Origin: an uncultured Balneola sp.
GTDB taxonomy: Bacteria > Bacteroidota > Rhodothermia > Balneolales > Balneolaceae
DNA length: 64,000 nucleotides
Assembly: GCA_913058495.1 (NCBI GenBank)
Contig: CAJXQC010000010.1
Coordinates: 1 to 64,000 of the forward strand
Direction of reading: 5' to 3'
Each line of letters opens with the position of its first letter. Position 1 is the stretch's first letter. A program made the translations under genes and the position numbers. The notes beneath the pieces are model-generated. The model was given only the letters and a program-made list of their open reading frames with translations, made no database searches and was not told the origin of the DNA. Below, in pieces: positions 28,209 to 36,920 of the stretch.

Positions 28209-28711
28209 AGTATTCAATAATTACTCTTTTAGTATACTCAATATTGATTTTGGGATTTATTTCCTGCAAAAATAACAATGATTCTGATGACGGCTTGATA
28301 CCGGAAGAATTCCAAAGAATGTGGGAATTCGATGAAAACGAATCTGGTGATGGCTATTATTTATTTTTTGAAGAAGAAAGCCTCGTAATATATGAAGATG
28401 CAGGCTTTGAGTGCATGTATAGATATACCGATAACCTGATTTCTCGGGATGGAGAAAGATACACATTTCGGGAAACGGATTTCGAAGATAACTCGACATA
28501 CTCAGTATATCTTAAAATAGTAGATGGGACACTATGGGCAAGCGGAGTGAGAACCTTCGAAACCAAAGAAATTTACGTTAAGTCAGATAGTTCAAGAAGC
28601 TCATTCGAACCTATTTGTACAGACAATTTCAAAAGTAAAGAAAAGCCAGAGATAAGCAGATCTGTATTTAACAAAGAACTACCTGTTTATGTAGTGACTG
28701 AATTAAAATAA
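28205..28711 (+). CDS. Small lipoprotein, paralog 2 of 3
   Basis: A 168-residue lipoprotein with leader IITLLVYSILILGF and lipobox FISCKN. It shares the IPEEFQRMWEFDE opening, alternating acidic beta-strands and a late PICTDNF cysteine with its neighbours. It is translationally coupled to paralog 1 by a 4-bp overlap. Function unknown. Confidence 0.7.
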   Translation: MKYSIITLLVYSILILGFISCKNNNDSDDGLIPEEFQRMWEFDENESGDGYYLFFEEESLVIYEDAGFECMYRYTDNLISRDGERYTFRETDFEDNSTYSVYLKIVDGTLWASGVRTFETKEIYVKSDSSRSSFEPICTDNFKSKEKPEISRSVFNKELPVYVVTELK

Positions 28712-28773
28712 GATGTAACTTTCTATCAGATATAAAATTTTAATAACTGCAAACTGGATAAACCCATAATTAG

Positions 28774-29277
28774 ATGAAAATTTCAGCAAAAAAATTAAGT
28801 TTACTATCACTACTAATACTTTTAAGTATATCCTGTAAAGATAAATCAGAAGACTCTGAAATTGGAACTGAATTCCCTTCTGAATTCCAAAAAGTCTGGC
28901 AAGATGACGAGTATACATCTGATGGCGATGAAATAGGTATTTATTTTACAGATACTAAAATTGGTTTCTGGGATTATGATGGAGATGATTTTGATCAGGG
29001 TGATGAGTGTTATTTTGTTTCTGAGGAAGCTACATTAATTTCTTTTGAAGGAGATATCTATACAATAGAAGTAGAAGATCCGGATGGCACAGAAAGATTT
29101 GAAGCAGAAATAACTATAAATAATGGGAAGCTGATAATTGATGATTCTGAAGAAAGCGAACCCTTTAGCCACACAGATACCGGAGATTCTGTAAGTGACC
29201 TTTCTCCATTATGTCCGGGTAATTTAGCTAAAAGACTAAGTACGCAGAATAAATCAATACCTTTTCTTAGATATTGA
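28774..29277 (+). CDS. Small lipoprotein, paralog 3 of 3
   Basis: A 167-residue lipoprotein with leader LSLLSLLILLSI and lipobox SISCKD. The EIGTEFPSEFQKVWQDDE opening is closest to paralog 1, and PLCPGNLAK is the late Cys motif. It lies 62 bp after paralog 2 and may be in the same transcript. It is strongly acidic. Function unknown. Confidence 0.7.
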   Translation: MKISAKKLSLLSLLILLSISCKDKSEDSEIGTEFPSEFQKVWQDDEYTSDGDEIGIYFTDTKIGFWDYDGDDFDQGDECYFVSEEATLISFEGDIYTIEVEDPDGTERFEAEITINNGKLIIDDSEESEPFSHTDTGDSVSDLSPLCPGNLAKRLSTQNKSIPFLRY

Positions 29278-29372
29278 TTTACTGAATGACTATTAAAGTC
29301 ATAGACACATTCAAATATATTGAAGCCTGATTTTTTGTACTTTAATAAAGAACAATAAATCAGGTATTTTTT

Positions 29373-30350
29373 ATGGAAGACATCGCAGGTAAAACATTTC
29401 AAGTAGTTATAGTTGGTAGCGGACCGGCAGGATTAACAGCAGCGCTTTATGCTGCAAGAGCAGATCTAAGCCCATTAGTATTTGAAGGACCGGAACCGGG
29501 CGGACAGCTGATGACCACTACTGATGTAGAAAATTTTCCGGGATATCCTGATGGAGTGATGGGACCTCAAATGATGGATGATTTTCGTCAACAGGCTACT
29601 AAATTCGGAGCTGATTGTCGTTACGGATATGTAACGGATATCGACTTTGAGTCCCGACCTTACAAAATGGTAGTTGATGAAAAGACAGAAATAAAAGCTC
29701 ATACAATTATTATTTCAACCGGAGCTTCTGCAATGTGGCTGGGGCTGGAAAGCGAAACTCGCCTAAGAGGAAAGGGTGTTTCTGCGTGTGCTACTTGTGA
29801 TGGTGCTTTTTTCAGAAATCAGCATGTAATTATTGTAGGTGGTGGAGATACAGCCATGGAAGAAGCTACTTTCCTTACCAAATTTGCGAGCAAAGTAACC
29901 GTTGTTCACAGAAGAGATGAACTACGTGCTTCAAAAGCTATGCAAACCCGAGCTTTCGAAAATGAGAAGATCGAGTTCATGTGGGATAGTGAAGTAGAGA
30001 AAGTTCTTGGCGAACAGGTTGTGGAAGGTGTGAACATCAAAAACAGAAATACCGGTGAAATTACTACACTAGATGATGTAACAGGTGTATTTATTGCGAT
30101 CGGTCACAAACCAAATACAGACCTTTTTAAAGATGTTCTAACTATGGATGATGTTGGATATATCCAAACCAAAGGACAATCAACCAAAACAGATCTTCCG
30201 GGAATTTTTGCTTGCGGTGACGCTATGGATTCATTCTATCGCCAAGCAGTAACTGCTGCAGGCACAGGATGTAAAGCTGCCTTAGATGCAGAACATTATT
30301 TAAGTAATGAACTCAGCAAAGAAGCTATTGCAGAAGAGCATTGGAAGTAA
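29373..30350 (+). CDS. trxB: Thioredoxin reductase
   Basis: A 325-residue FAD/NADPH enzyme that keeps thioredoxin reduced. FAD motif VGSGPAGLTAALYAARA (14-30), redox pair Cys139/Cys142 (ACATCDG), NADPH motif VGGGDTAMEEATFL and C-terminal GIFACGDAMD are all present. The last codons overlap the TTG start of the Crp/Fnr regulator. That links thiol redox control to the sulfide genes downstream. Confidence 0.95.
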   Translation: MEDIAGKTFQVVIVGSGPAGLTAALYAARADLSPLVFEGPEPGGQLMTTTDVENFPGYPDGVMGPQMMDDFRQQATKFGADCRYGYVTDIDFESRPYKMVVDEKTEIKAHTIIISTGASAMWLGLESETRLRGKGVSACATCDGAFFRNQHVIIVGGGDTAMEEATFLTKFASKVTVVHRRDELRASKAMQTRAFENEKIEFMWDSEVEKVLGEQVVEGVNIKNRNTGEITTLDDVTGVFIAIGHKPNTDLFKDVLTMDDVGYIQTKGQSTKTDLPGIFACGDAMDSFYRQAVTAAGTGCKAALDAEHYLSNELSKEAIAEEHWK

Positions 30351-30988
30351 ATAACTCTGTGCAGGAAAGTCTTAAATCAATATTATCTGAAGCGGGAATA
30401 GAGGATGAACTGATTCAGGAAATCCAAAACGTGGGTTTTCCTAAAACAGCCCGCTCCGGAGAACTGATCATTACTCCCGGAAGTACTTCCATGCATATGC
30501 CAATTGTACTTGAAGGATTACTAAGTGTGGTCAGGCAAGACGAAGATGCAAACGAGATACTCCTCTATTATTTAGAAGGAGGAGAAACTTGTGCGATGTC
30601 TCTGGCGTGTTGTATTGAAGGTAAAAGAAATGATTTCAAAGTAACAGCAGAAGATGAATCCGTGCTTTGGATGATTCCGATGAATTATTTGGATGGTTGG
30701 ATTCAGAAATATAAATCATTTCGGAAATATATATTTAGTTCTTATCAAGTTCGGTTCGATGAACTATTAGAAACTATAGACAGCATTACTTTTCTGAAAT
30801 TGCAGGATCGTTTATATAAATTTCTTCTGGATAAAAAAGAAGCAACAAGGTCGTATGAGGTTAATATGTCTCATCAGGAAATAGCTAATCAAATGAATAC
30901 TTCTCGTGTAGTAATATCACGATTACTCAAACAATTAGAGAGAGAAGGGAAAATCGAACAGCATAGGAACAGAATTGAAATTCTTTGA
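30341..30988 (+). CDS. Crp/Fnr family transcriptional regulator, candidate sulfide/persulfide sensor
   Basis: A 215-residue regulator with an N-terminal cyclic-nucleotide-type beta-roll (about 30-125), a long dimer helix, and a C-terminal winged helix-turn-helix with MSHQEIANQMNTSRVVISRLLKQLE (176-200). It lacks an N-terminal FeS cysteine cluster like that of Fnr. It has Cys84, Cys90 and Cys91 in GETCAMSLACCIEGK, near where cAMP would bind in Crp, so thiol or persulfide sensing is plausible. The TTG start lies inside the trxB stop region (10-bp overlap). A palindrome 3 bp after its stop precedes the SQR gene. Family is certain; signal and targets are inferred from context. Confidence 0.85.
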   Translation: MEVNNSVQESLKSILSEAGIEDELIQEIQNVGFPKTARSGELIITPGSTSMHMPIVLEGLLSVVRQDEDANEILLYYLEGGETCAMSLACCIEGKRNDFKVTAEDESVLWMIPMNYLDGWIQKYKSFRKYIFSSYQVRFDELLETIDSITFLKLQDRLYKFLLDKKEATRSYEVNMSHQEIANQMNTSRVVISRLLKQLEREGKIEQHRNRIEIL

Positions 30989-30991
30989 TAA

Positions 30992-31005
30992 GTAACATTT
31001 GTTAC
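30992..31005 (+). promoter_or_regulatory. Candidate Crp/Fnr operator upstream of SQR
   Basis: GTAAC-ATTT-GTTAC, perfect 5-bp inverted arms with a 4-bp spacer (Fnr-like geometry), 55 bp before the SQR start. The same motif recurs at 32334-32347. Confidence 0.6.
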
Positions 31006-31060
31006 AGACTGCCACTTTTAGATTTAGTTTACTTCTTAAATAACAAAAAGGAGTAAATTT

Positions 31061-32323
31061 ATGAAGACGCATTATCAGATTTTGATCATTGGCGGTGGAA
31101 CTGCCGGTATCATGCTATCCGCAAATCTTTTAAAAAAAGACAGAAGTCTTGACATCGGTCTTATTGAGCCTGCAGATACTCATTACTATCAACCAGCTTG
31201 GACTTTAGTTGGCGCAGGTACATATGATTATAAGAAAACGGGTAAGCCAATGGCTGAAGTCATGCCATCCGGAGTGGATTGGATCAAAGACTATGCAAGT
31301 GGTTTTAATGCTTCCGGAAATGAAGTTCATACTAAGGAATCAGGTTCTATCACCTACGATTATCTGGTTGTTAATCCGGGCTTGGTAATGGAACCTTCCA
31401 TGATTGAGGGATTGCAAGAATCATTAGGCAAAGGAGTTGTATGTAGTAATTATACTGACCCTGAGCATACATTTGAAGCACTTAAAAATTTTAAAGGCGG
31501 AAATGCTTTATTCACTCAACCGACAACTCCTATTAAGTGTGGTGGGGCACCTCAAAAAATAGCCTATTTAACTGCTGATTATTTGCGTAAAAATGGATTA
31601 GAATCTAAATCAAATGTGATTTTTGCAACACCCGGATCAGTAATATTTGGAGTGAAAGAAATTGCAAATACTTTGATGAAGGTTATTAATAATTATGGTA
31701 TGCATTTTCGTCCGTTTTATGCCCCGGTGAAAATTGATGGTGAAAACAGAGTAGCAACATTCAGTTACGTTGAGCCAGATGAAAATAACTGTGTGATAAA
31801 TGAAGATGATAGCATTGGAGAAATACTAACTGGAAATTCTAAGATTCAAATTCCATTCGATATGCTTCATTTAGCTCCTCCACAAGCTGCTCCTAAATTT
31901 GTAAGAGAGTCCGAATTAGCAAATGATGCCGGATGGTTGGACGTAGATCATCATACACTCCAGCACAACAAGCACGCGAATATCTTTGGGCTTGGCGATG
32001 TTGCAGGATTACCCACTGCTAAAACCGGTGCTGCTATTAGAAAACAAGTACCGATGGTTGCTGAAAGTATAAGATTAATGATCGAACATGATAAAATTAG
32101 CTCTAAATCGTACAATGGATATTCTTCATGTCCATTGGTAACAGGTTTTGGCAAGATGGTGTTGGCTGAATTCGATTATGACAAAAACTTTATTCCTGAT
32201 CCAAAGCTAAAAAGAATGCTTGTATTTGATAGTAGTAAAGAACATTGGAGACTTTGGATGTTGAAAAAATATGGGCTTCCCTATTTGTACTGGAATAAGA
32301 TGTTGAAAGGAGAAGAAGTTTGA
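31061..32323 (+). CDS. sqr: Sulfide:quinone oxidoreductase
   Basis: A 420-residue flavoprotein that oxidises sulfide and passes electrons to quinone, producing persulfide or polysulfide. FAD motif IIGGGTAGIMLSANLL (9-24). The three catalytic cysteines are present: Cys128 (GVVCSN), Cys160 (IKCGGAPQ) and Cys357 (YSSCPLVTG), numbering almost identical to the Acidithiobacillus enzyme. The GLGDVAGLPTAKTGAA stretch is diagnostic. It is expected to bind the membrane surface. A strong AAGGAG ribosome-binding site precedes it. It begins a run of sulfur genes. Confidence 0.93.
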   Translation: MKTHYQILIIGGGTAGIMLSANLLKKDRSLDIGLIEPADTHYYQPAWTLVGAGTYDYKKTGKPMAEVMPSGVDWIKDYASGFNASGNEVHTKESGSITYDYLVVNPGLVMEPSMIEGLQESLGKGVVCSNYTDPEHTFEALKNFKGGNALFTQPTTPIKCGGAPQKIAYLTADYLRKNGLESKSNVIFATPGSVIFGVKEIANTLMKVINNYGMHFRPFYAPVKIDGENRVATFSYVEPDENNCVINEDDSIGEILTGNSKIQIPFDMLHLAPPQAAPKFVRESELANDAGWLDVDHHTLQHNKHANIFGLGDVAGLPTAKTGAAIRKQVPMVAESIRLMIEHDKISSKSYNGYSSCPLVTGFGKMVLAEFDYDKNFIPDPKLKRMLVFDSSKEHWRLWMLKKYGLPYLYWNKMLKGEEV

Positions 32324-32332
32324 TTTTCCTTA

Positions 32333-32348
32333 TGTAACCTTAGTTACA
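32333..32348 (+). promoter_or_regulatory. Candidate Crp/Fnr operator upstream of the DUF2892-dps-yeeE group
   Basis: TGTAAC-CTTA-GTTACA, perfect 6-bp inverted arms with a 4-bp spacer, 49 bp before the DUF2892 ATG. It shares the GTAAC-N4-GTTAC core with the site before SQR. Confidence 0.6.
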
Positions 32349-32397
32349 CTTTTTGGAAATAATTAATGGCATTTTTGTTTTAACAAATGGAGATACT

Positions 32398-32604
32398 ATG
32401 AAAAAAAATATTGGAAGTGCTGATAAAATTGTAAGACTACTTTTAGCTGTTGCAGGAATCGGGATTTATTTCACTGATACCGTAACAGGAACGTGGGGGT
32501 TAGTAATCCTAATCGTGGGTTTAATCTTGGGTCTTACTGCACTTATAAATTTTTGCCCGATCTGGGCAGCTTTTGGAGTGAATACATCTTCTTCTAAAAG
32601 TTAG
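32398..32604 (+). CDS. DUF2892 small membrane protein
   Basis: A 68-residue protein with two membrane helices. It opens MKKNIGSADKIVRLLLAVAG, the hallmark of DUF2892, and has a late NFCPIWAAFG cysteine. I use the internal ATG because GGAG lies just upstream of it; a longer frame lacks sense. DUF2892 proteins often accompany rhodaneses and sulfide-oxidation genes, but their action is unknown. Confidence 0.85.
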   Translation: MKKNIGSADKIVRLLLAVAGIGIYFTDTVTGTWGLVILIVGLILGLTALINFCPIWAAFGVNTSSSKS

Positions 32605-32647
32605 ATACAAACGATTTTAAATCAAATTTAAATTAAGAGGTATAATC

Positions 32648-33076
32648 ATGGAAAAAGTAGAAGCTTTAAATAAGTTGCTCGCAAATCATGCTATTCATTA
32701 TCAGCGTTTAAGAAACTTTCACTGGAACATAAAGGGTCCATTATTCTACACGTTGCACCAAACATTCGAGGATATGTACACGCAGGCAGCTTTGAATGTT
32801 GATAGTATTGCAGAACGGGTTTTAGCACTCGGGGAGCGTCCTTTTTCTACATATAGAGAGTTTCTAAAGAATTCAGATTTTGATGAAACGCCCGACCATC
32901 TTAAAGCCAAAAAAATGGTTGAAGCAATTATTGAGGATCTTAATGCCTTAATTTCTCAAGAAAACAAATATCATGAAGTGGCAGAAGGGGATGAGGCAAC
33001 GCTAAACTTGCTGGATGATCTGATTGACATGCAAGAACAAGACCGTTGGATGCTGAAGGCATTTCTCGATGAATAA
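32648..33076 (+). CDS. dps: Dps family ferritin-like protein
   Basis: A 142-residue mini-ferritin that oxidises and stores iron and shields DNA. Ferroxidase ligands His25 (NFHWNIKG), His37 (TLHQTFEDMY), Glu41, Asp52 and Glu56 (NVDSIAERVLALG) follow the Dps pattern, with Glu at one usual Asp. It is preceded by GAGG. Its place inside a sulfide island suggests co-regulation of iron/oxidant protection with sulfide removal. Confidence 0.92.
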   Translation: MEKVEALNKLLANHAIHYQRLRNFHWNIKGPLFYTLHQTFEDMYTQAALNVDSIAERVLALGERPFSTYREFLKNSDFDETPDHLKAKKMVEAIIEDLNALISQENKYHEVAEGDEATLNLLDDLIDMQEQDRWMLKAFLDE

Positions 33077-33106
33077 AACACAAATTGGTTTAGAAAATAA
33101 AAAATT

Positions 33107-33667
33107 ATGATAGAATTTTTAAGACAACCTTGGCCCTGGTATGTGGCCGGACCTTTGATCGGGTTAATCGTGCCATTATTATTAATAGCAGGAGGTAAAA
33201 TGTTTGGTGTGTCAGCAAACCTAAGACATGCCTGCGCCGCTTGTGTACCCGGAGATATCGAGTTTTTCAAATATGATTGGAAAAAATCAGGAAAATGGAA
33301 TCTGGTATTTGTAGTAGGAACAATCTCGGGTGGTTTTATTGGGGGTTGGTTATTAAACAATCCTGATCCGATCAATATTTCCGCACAAACCATTGCAGAT
33401 TTAAAAGCATTAGGTATTTCAGATTTTTCAGGAATGCTGCCATCGGATGTATTTAACTGGGAAAATGTAGCAAGCATTCAGGGTATTATTTTGATGGTAG
33501 TCGGTGGTTTTTTAGTGGGATTCGGAGCCCGTTACGCCGGTGGCTGTACATCAGGTCATGCAATATCGGGACTGGCCGATCTGCAGTTAGCATCATTATT
33601 GGCTGTAATAGGTTTTTTCGCTGGAGGATTGTTTATCACCTATGTCATCTATCCATTTATATTTTAA
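33107..33667 (+). CDS. YeeE/YedE family sulfur transporter, first half
   Basis: A 186-residue integral membrane protein of the YeeE/YedE (TsuA-like thiosulfate transporter) family. GARYAGGCTSGHAISGLADLQ holds the essential transport Cys. An extra HACAACVPG cysteine group lies near residues 42-50. It forms a two-gene split transporter with the next gene, 12 bp downstream. Confidence 0.88.
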   Translation: MIEFLRQPWPWYVAGPLIGLIVPLLLIAGGKMFGVSANLRHACAACVPGDIEFFKYDWKKSGKWNLVFVVGTISGGFIGGWLLNNPDPINISAQTIADLKALGISDFSGMLPSDVFNWENVASIQGIILMVVGGFLVGFGARYAGGCTSGHAISGLADLQLASLLAVIGFFAGGLFITYVIYPFIF

Positions 33668-33679
33668 TCGAACTAAGAC

Positions 33680-34099
33680 ATGAAGAATTATATAAAATAT
33701 TTACTAGCAGGAATTTTCTTTGGAATCGTATTGATCAAATCTGAAGTGGTGTCCTGGTTCAGAATTCAGGAAATGTTTCGGTTTGACTCATTCCACATGT
33801 ACGGCATAATCGGATTGGGAGTTGTAGTAGCTATGATCTCCATCCAAATTATAAAGAGGAAGAATATCAAAGATATGGAAGGGAATGCTATTACGATTCC
33901 TCCAAAAGATCCAAAACAAGTTACCCGATATATTGTTGGAGGTACTCTGTTCGGATTTGGATGGGCGCTGACGGGAGCTTGTCCCGGACCTTTGTTTACA
34001 CTTGCAGGTGCCGGGTATAGTATAATTATCGTTCCAATTTTAAGTGCTTTAGTTGGTACTTGGGTGTATGGAAAGCTCAGGCCTTCACTCCCTCACTAA
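33680..34099 (+). CDS. YeeE/YedE family sulfur transporter, second half
   Basis: A 139-residue protein of about four membrane helices. FGFGWALTGACPGPLFTLAGAG carries the second transport Cys. Together with the previous gene it covers the length of a full YeeE. It probably moves thiosulfate or a related sulfur compound across the inner membrane. Confidence 0.88.
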   Translation: MKNYIKYLLAGIFFGIVLIKSEVVSWFRIQEMFRFDSFHMYGIIGLGVVVAMISIQIIKRKNIKDMEGNAITIPPKDPKQVTRYIVGGTLFGFGWALTGACPGPLFTLAGAGYSIIIVPILSALVGTWVYGKLRPSLPH

Positions 34100-34127
34100 T
34101 TAATTTTCATAAAAACAATATAGAAAC

Positions 34128-35522
34128 ATGTATTTCAAACAAGTATTTGACAAAAAGTTAGCACAATATGCATATATAATCGGATGCCAGAAGAATGGAG
34201 AAGCGATTGTAATTGATCCGATGAGAGATATAGATCAGTATCAGGAAATTGCATCTTCGGAAGGACTGAAGATCACTCATGCTGCTGATACTCACATTCA
34301 TGCAGACTATGTTTCCGGTTTAAGAGAATTCGCTGAAAAAGGAGTAAAAGTTATAGCCTCTGATGAAGGTGATAAAGACTGGAAATACGAATGGCTGAAC
34401 GGAAGTGATTATAATTATGAGCTCGTTAAAGACAGAGATTCATTCGGTATTGGAAACATTAAATTTGATGCTATTCATACTCCGGGACATACACCGGAAT
34501 CAATCAGTTTTCTGGTAACAGATGGCGCTCTTACTGACGAGCCAATGGGCATTTTAACCGGTGATTTTGTTTTTGTTGGTGATGTTGGTCGCCCGGATCT
34601 TTTAGAAACTGCAGCCGGTGAAAAAGGTAATATGAAACCGTCTGCACAAACACTGTATAAGTCGGTTGAAAAATTCAAAGAGCTTCCGGAATACTTACAA
34701 GTGTGGCCCGCTCATGGATCAGGAAGTGCCTGCGGTAAAGCGTTGGGAGCAGTCCCCGAATCTACTGTTGGATATGAAACTCGTTTCAGTCCCGCATTTA
34801 AAGCTGCTAAAGATGAAGAATCATTTGTGGATTTTATTCTGGATGGACAGCCGGAACCGCCTCTTTATTTTGCGAGAATGAAAAAGCTGAATAAAGTAGG
34901 TCCTTCTGTACTTGGGTCGCCAATCGAACTTCCGAAAAAAGTAAGTATTCAGGAAATGGTTGGTAACGACATCACTATAATTGATACAAGGAATAAGCAC
35001 GATTTTGCAAGTTCTCATCTTGATGGCTCGATAATGGCTTCCTTTGATAAGAATTTTAACACCATAGCCGGATCTTTTCTGGATGGAGAAGATGAATTCT
35101 ACCTCATCATCGATCAGGATAATCTTCAGGAAGCTGTCAATGATCTGGCTAATGTAGGATTAAATAAATGCAAAGGCTTTGCAACGTATAAAGACCTTGA
35201 AGGTTGGAACGGTGAAATAGAATCTACCAATTCAACAGATTTTGAAGGATTATCAAAGCAGATCAATAATGGTAATATTCAAGTGCTGGACGTAAGAAAG
35301 GCTACGGAGTATTCAGCCGGACATATTCCCGGATCCATTAATATTGCACACACACGATTAGCTGCAAATCTGGATAAAATTCCTCAGGATAAAACGATAG
35401 CCGTACATTGTGGGAGCGGACAAAGAGCTTCATACTCCATTTCTCTATTGAAAAGTAAAGGATTTGATGTAATATGGGTGGATGATCTGTTTAAAAACTG
35501 GAAACCTGAGGTAAAAGCATAA
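34128..35522 (+). CDS. MBL-fold persulfide dioxygenase with two rhodanese domains
   Basis: A 464-residue protein like CstB/ETHE1-rhodanese fusions, which oxidise persulfide to sulfite and transfer sulfur. The metallo-beta-lactamase part (1-235) has His56, His58 (DTHIHADY), His121 (HTPGH) and Asp146 (TGDFVF), the iron ligands of the family. The usual His after Asp60 is Tyr61, as in other HADY/HADF members. Rhodanese domain 1 (about 270-350) has no Cys in its active loop and is probably structural. Domain 2 (about 370-460) has HCGSGQRAS with the catalytic Cys. Its stop overlaps the TauE start by 1 bp. It would act on the product of SQR. Confidence 0.92.
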   Translation: MYFKQVFDKKLAQYAYIIGCQKNGEAIVIDPMRDIDQYQEIASSEGLKITHAADTHIHADYVSGLREFAEKGVKVIASDEGDKDWKYEWLNGSDYNYELVKDRDSFGIGNIKFDAIHTPGHTPESISFLVTDGALTDEPMGILTGDFVFVGDVGRPDLLETAAGEKGNMKPSAQTLYKSVEKFKELPEYLQVWPAHGSGSACGKALGAVPESTVGYETRFSPAFKAAKDEESFVDFILDGQPEPPLYFARMKKLNKVGPSVLGSPIELPKKVSIQEMVGNDITIIDTRNKHDFASSHLDGSIMASFDKNFNTIAGSFLDGEDEFYLIIDQDNLQEAVNDLANVGLNKCKGFATYKDLEGWNGEIESTNSTDFEGLSKQINNGNIQVLDVRKATEYSAGHIPGSINIAHTRLAANLDKIPQDKTIAVHCGSGQRASYSISLLKSKGFDVIWVDDLFKNWKPEVKA

Positions 35523-36280
35523 TGATTCTATCCTGGATTGGAGCTTTATTGGTCGGACTTTCATTAGGTTTGATGGGTTCCGGAGGATCAATTCTTACGG
35601 TTCCTGTGTTAATTTACCTTGCGGGTGAACAGGAAAAAGTAGCTATTGCCGAATCCTTGGGTATAGTTGGTGCAATCAGCCTTATAGGATCTATACCATA
35701 CGCATTTAAAAAACAGGTTCATTGGAGGAGTGTCATCTTATTTGGACTTCCGGGAATGATGGGTACTTATGGTGGCGCGATCATCGCCGGGTTTGTTTCC
35801 GGTACTTTTCAACTTATGCTTTTTGCTGTAGTAATGCTTTTAGCAGCAGGTTTAATGTTCAGAAATAAAAAAGTAGATGCTGAAAATGATGAACAGGAAA
35901 AAAATCAACAATGGTGGCTTATTGCAATTGAAGGACTTATTGTTGGTGTTCTAACAGGATTAGTTGGTGTAGGTGGTGGATTTTTAATTGTCCCGGCTTT
36001 GGTATTATTAGGAGGTCTCTCTATGCATCTTGCAATAGGAACGAGTTTGATAATAATAGCACTTAAAAGTTTTAGTGGATTTTTTAAATACTTAGATGTG
36101 CTCGAAGAACTGGATCTCTCTGTAAATTGGGAGTTAGTATTGATTTTTAGCCTTATTGGAGCAGTTGGTAGCTTTGTAGGAAAAACAATCGGTTCCAAAA
36201 TTTCAGGTGAAAAACTTAAAAGGGGATTTGCAATCTTTTTATTATTTATGGGTGCGTATATTATTTACATGAATATTTAA
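35522..36280 (+). CDS. TauE/SafE family sulfite exporter
   Basis: A 252-residue permease with about eight helices in two similar halves (GLSLGLMGSGGSILTVPVL and GVLTGLVGVGGGFLIVPALV). These GxGGG repeats define TauE/SafE. It would export sulfite made by the dioxygenase. It is coupled to the dioxygenase gene by TAATG. A decayed copy of its 3' end lies at 36738-36895. Confidence 0.9.
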   Translation: MILSWIGALLVGLSLGLMGSGGSILTVPVLIYLAGEQEKVAIAESLGIVGAISLIGSIPYAFKKQVHWRSVILFGLPGMMGTYGGAIIAGFVSGTFQLMLFAVVMLLAAGLMFRNKKVDAENDEQEKNQQWWLIAIEGLIVGVLTGLVGVGGGFLIVPALVLLGGLSMHLAIGTSLIIIALKSFSGFFKYLDVLEELDLSVNWELVLIFSLIGAVGSFVGKTIGSKISGEKLKRGFAIFLLFMGAYIIYMNI

Positions 36281-36348
36281 CACCTAAGTACAAATGAAAA
36301 AAAATTATCCCAATTGTAATTCTAATTTTTACAGTAGCAGGTATTTAT

Positions 36349-36690
36349 ATGTTTAATATTTTTAAAAAAGGACAAAAGGTTCATTCACCCAAAACAGGTA
36401 ATATTGTTGAGTTTGTTCAGGAAAATCCGGGAATTATTATTGATGTACGGACCGAAGGTGAATATGAAGAAGGAAGCATAAAAGAAGCATTGACTGAGTT
36501 TGATTATTCATCCGGAGAGTTTGAGACAAAGCTCGATTTTTTAGATAAAGATAAGACGTACTATTTGTATTGTAGGTCTGGTAATAGAAGTGGAAAAGCA
36601 GCCCAGTTAATGAAAGAAAAAGGATTTGAGGATGTCCATAATATTGGCGGATATAATGGGCTGGTAGAAGCTGGTTTCGAAAAGAAGTAA
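36349..36690 (+). CDS. Rhodanese-like sulfurtransferase, copy 1 (N-terminal anchor frameshifted)
   Basis: A 113-residue rhodanese with active loop YCRSGNRSGKA (catalytic Cys about 79). The frame open from 36349 lacks the membrane anchor found in copy 2. An ATG at 36294 followed by eight As leads, one base out of frame, into a hydrophobic leader (IIPIVILIFTVAGIYMF) that runs straight into this gene. With seven As it would encode an anchored protein like copy 2. So it has lost its anchor, is rescued by slippage, or carries a sequencing error. Confidence 0.82.
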   Translation: MFNIFKKGQKVHSPKTGNIVEFVQENPGIIIDVRTEGEYEEGSIKEALTEFDYSSGEFETKLDFLDKDKTYYLYCRSGNRSGKAAQLMKEKGFEDVHNIGGYNGLVEAGFEKK

Positions 36691-36702
36691 TCTCATTCAT
36701 TC

Positions 36703-36737
36703 TATGTGCATGCATTAAAGGATATGCTAAACCAACA
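36703..36737 (+). pseudogene. Fragment of the fatty acid hydroxylase-family gene start
   Basis: About 35 bp resemble the first codons and upstream bases of the hydroxylase gene (37331-37365), including a GCATTAA(A/T)GGAT(A/C)TGCTAAACCAA core. It marks the right end of a tandem duplication unit. Confidence 0.7.
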
Positions 36738-36895
36738 TGTTAACTGGAATTGGATTTGATTATTAGATTGATCGGTGCAGTGGGAAGTATCGTCGGAAAT
36801 TTGTTGGATCTAAAATAAGCGGTGAAAAACTGAAGAAAGGTTTTGCGATATTTCTTCTTTTTATGGGAGCTTATATAATATATATGAACGTTTAA
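36738..36895 (+). pseudogene. Decayed 3' end of a TauE/SafE gene
   Basis: The last 40 or so codons are readable as KFVGSKISGEKLKKGFAIF then LLFMGAYIIYMNV-stop, very close to the end of the TauE gene upstream. The earlier part holds frame shifts and stops (a VNW remnant is recognisable). It is the left end of the second duplication unit. Confidence 0.85.
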
Positions 36896-36920
36896 TCTGA
36901 ATTAATTATTTATTTAAGAC

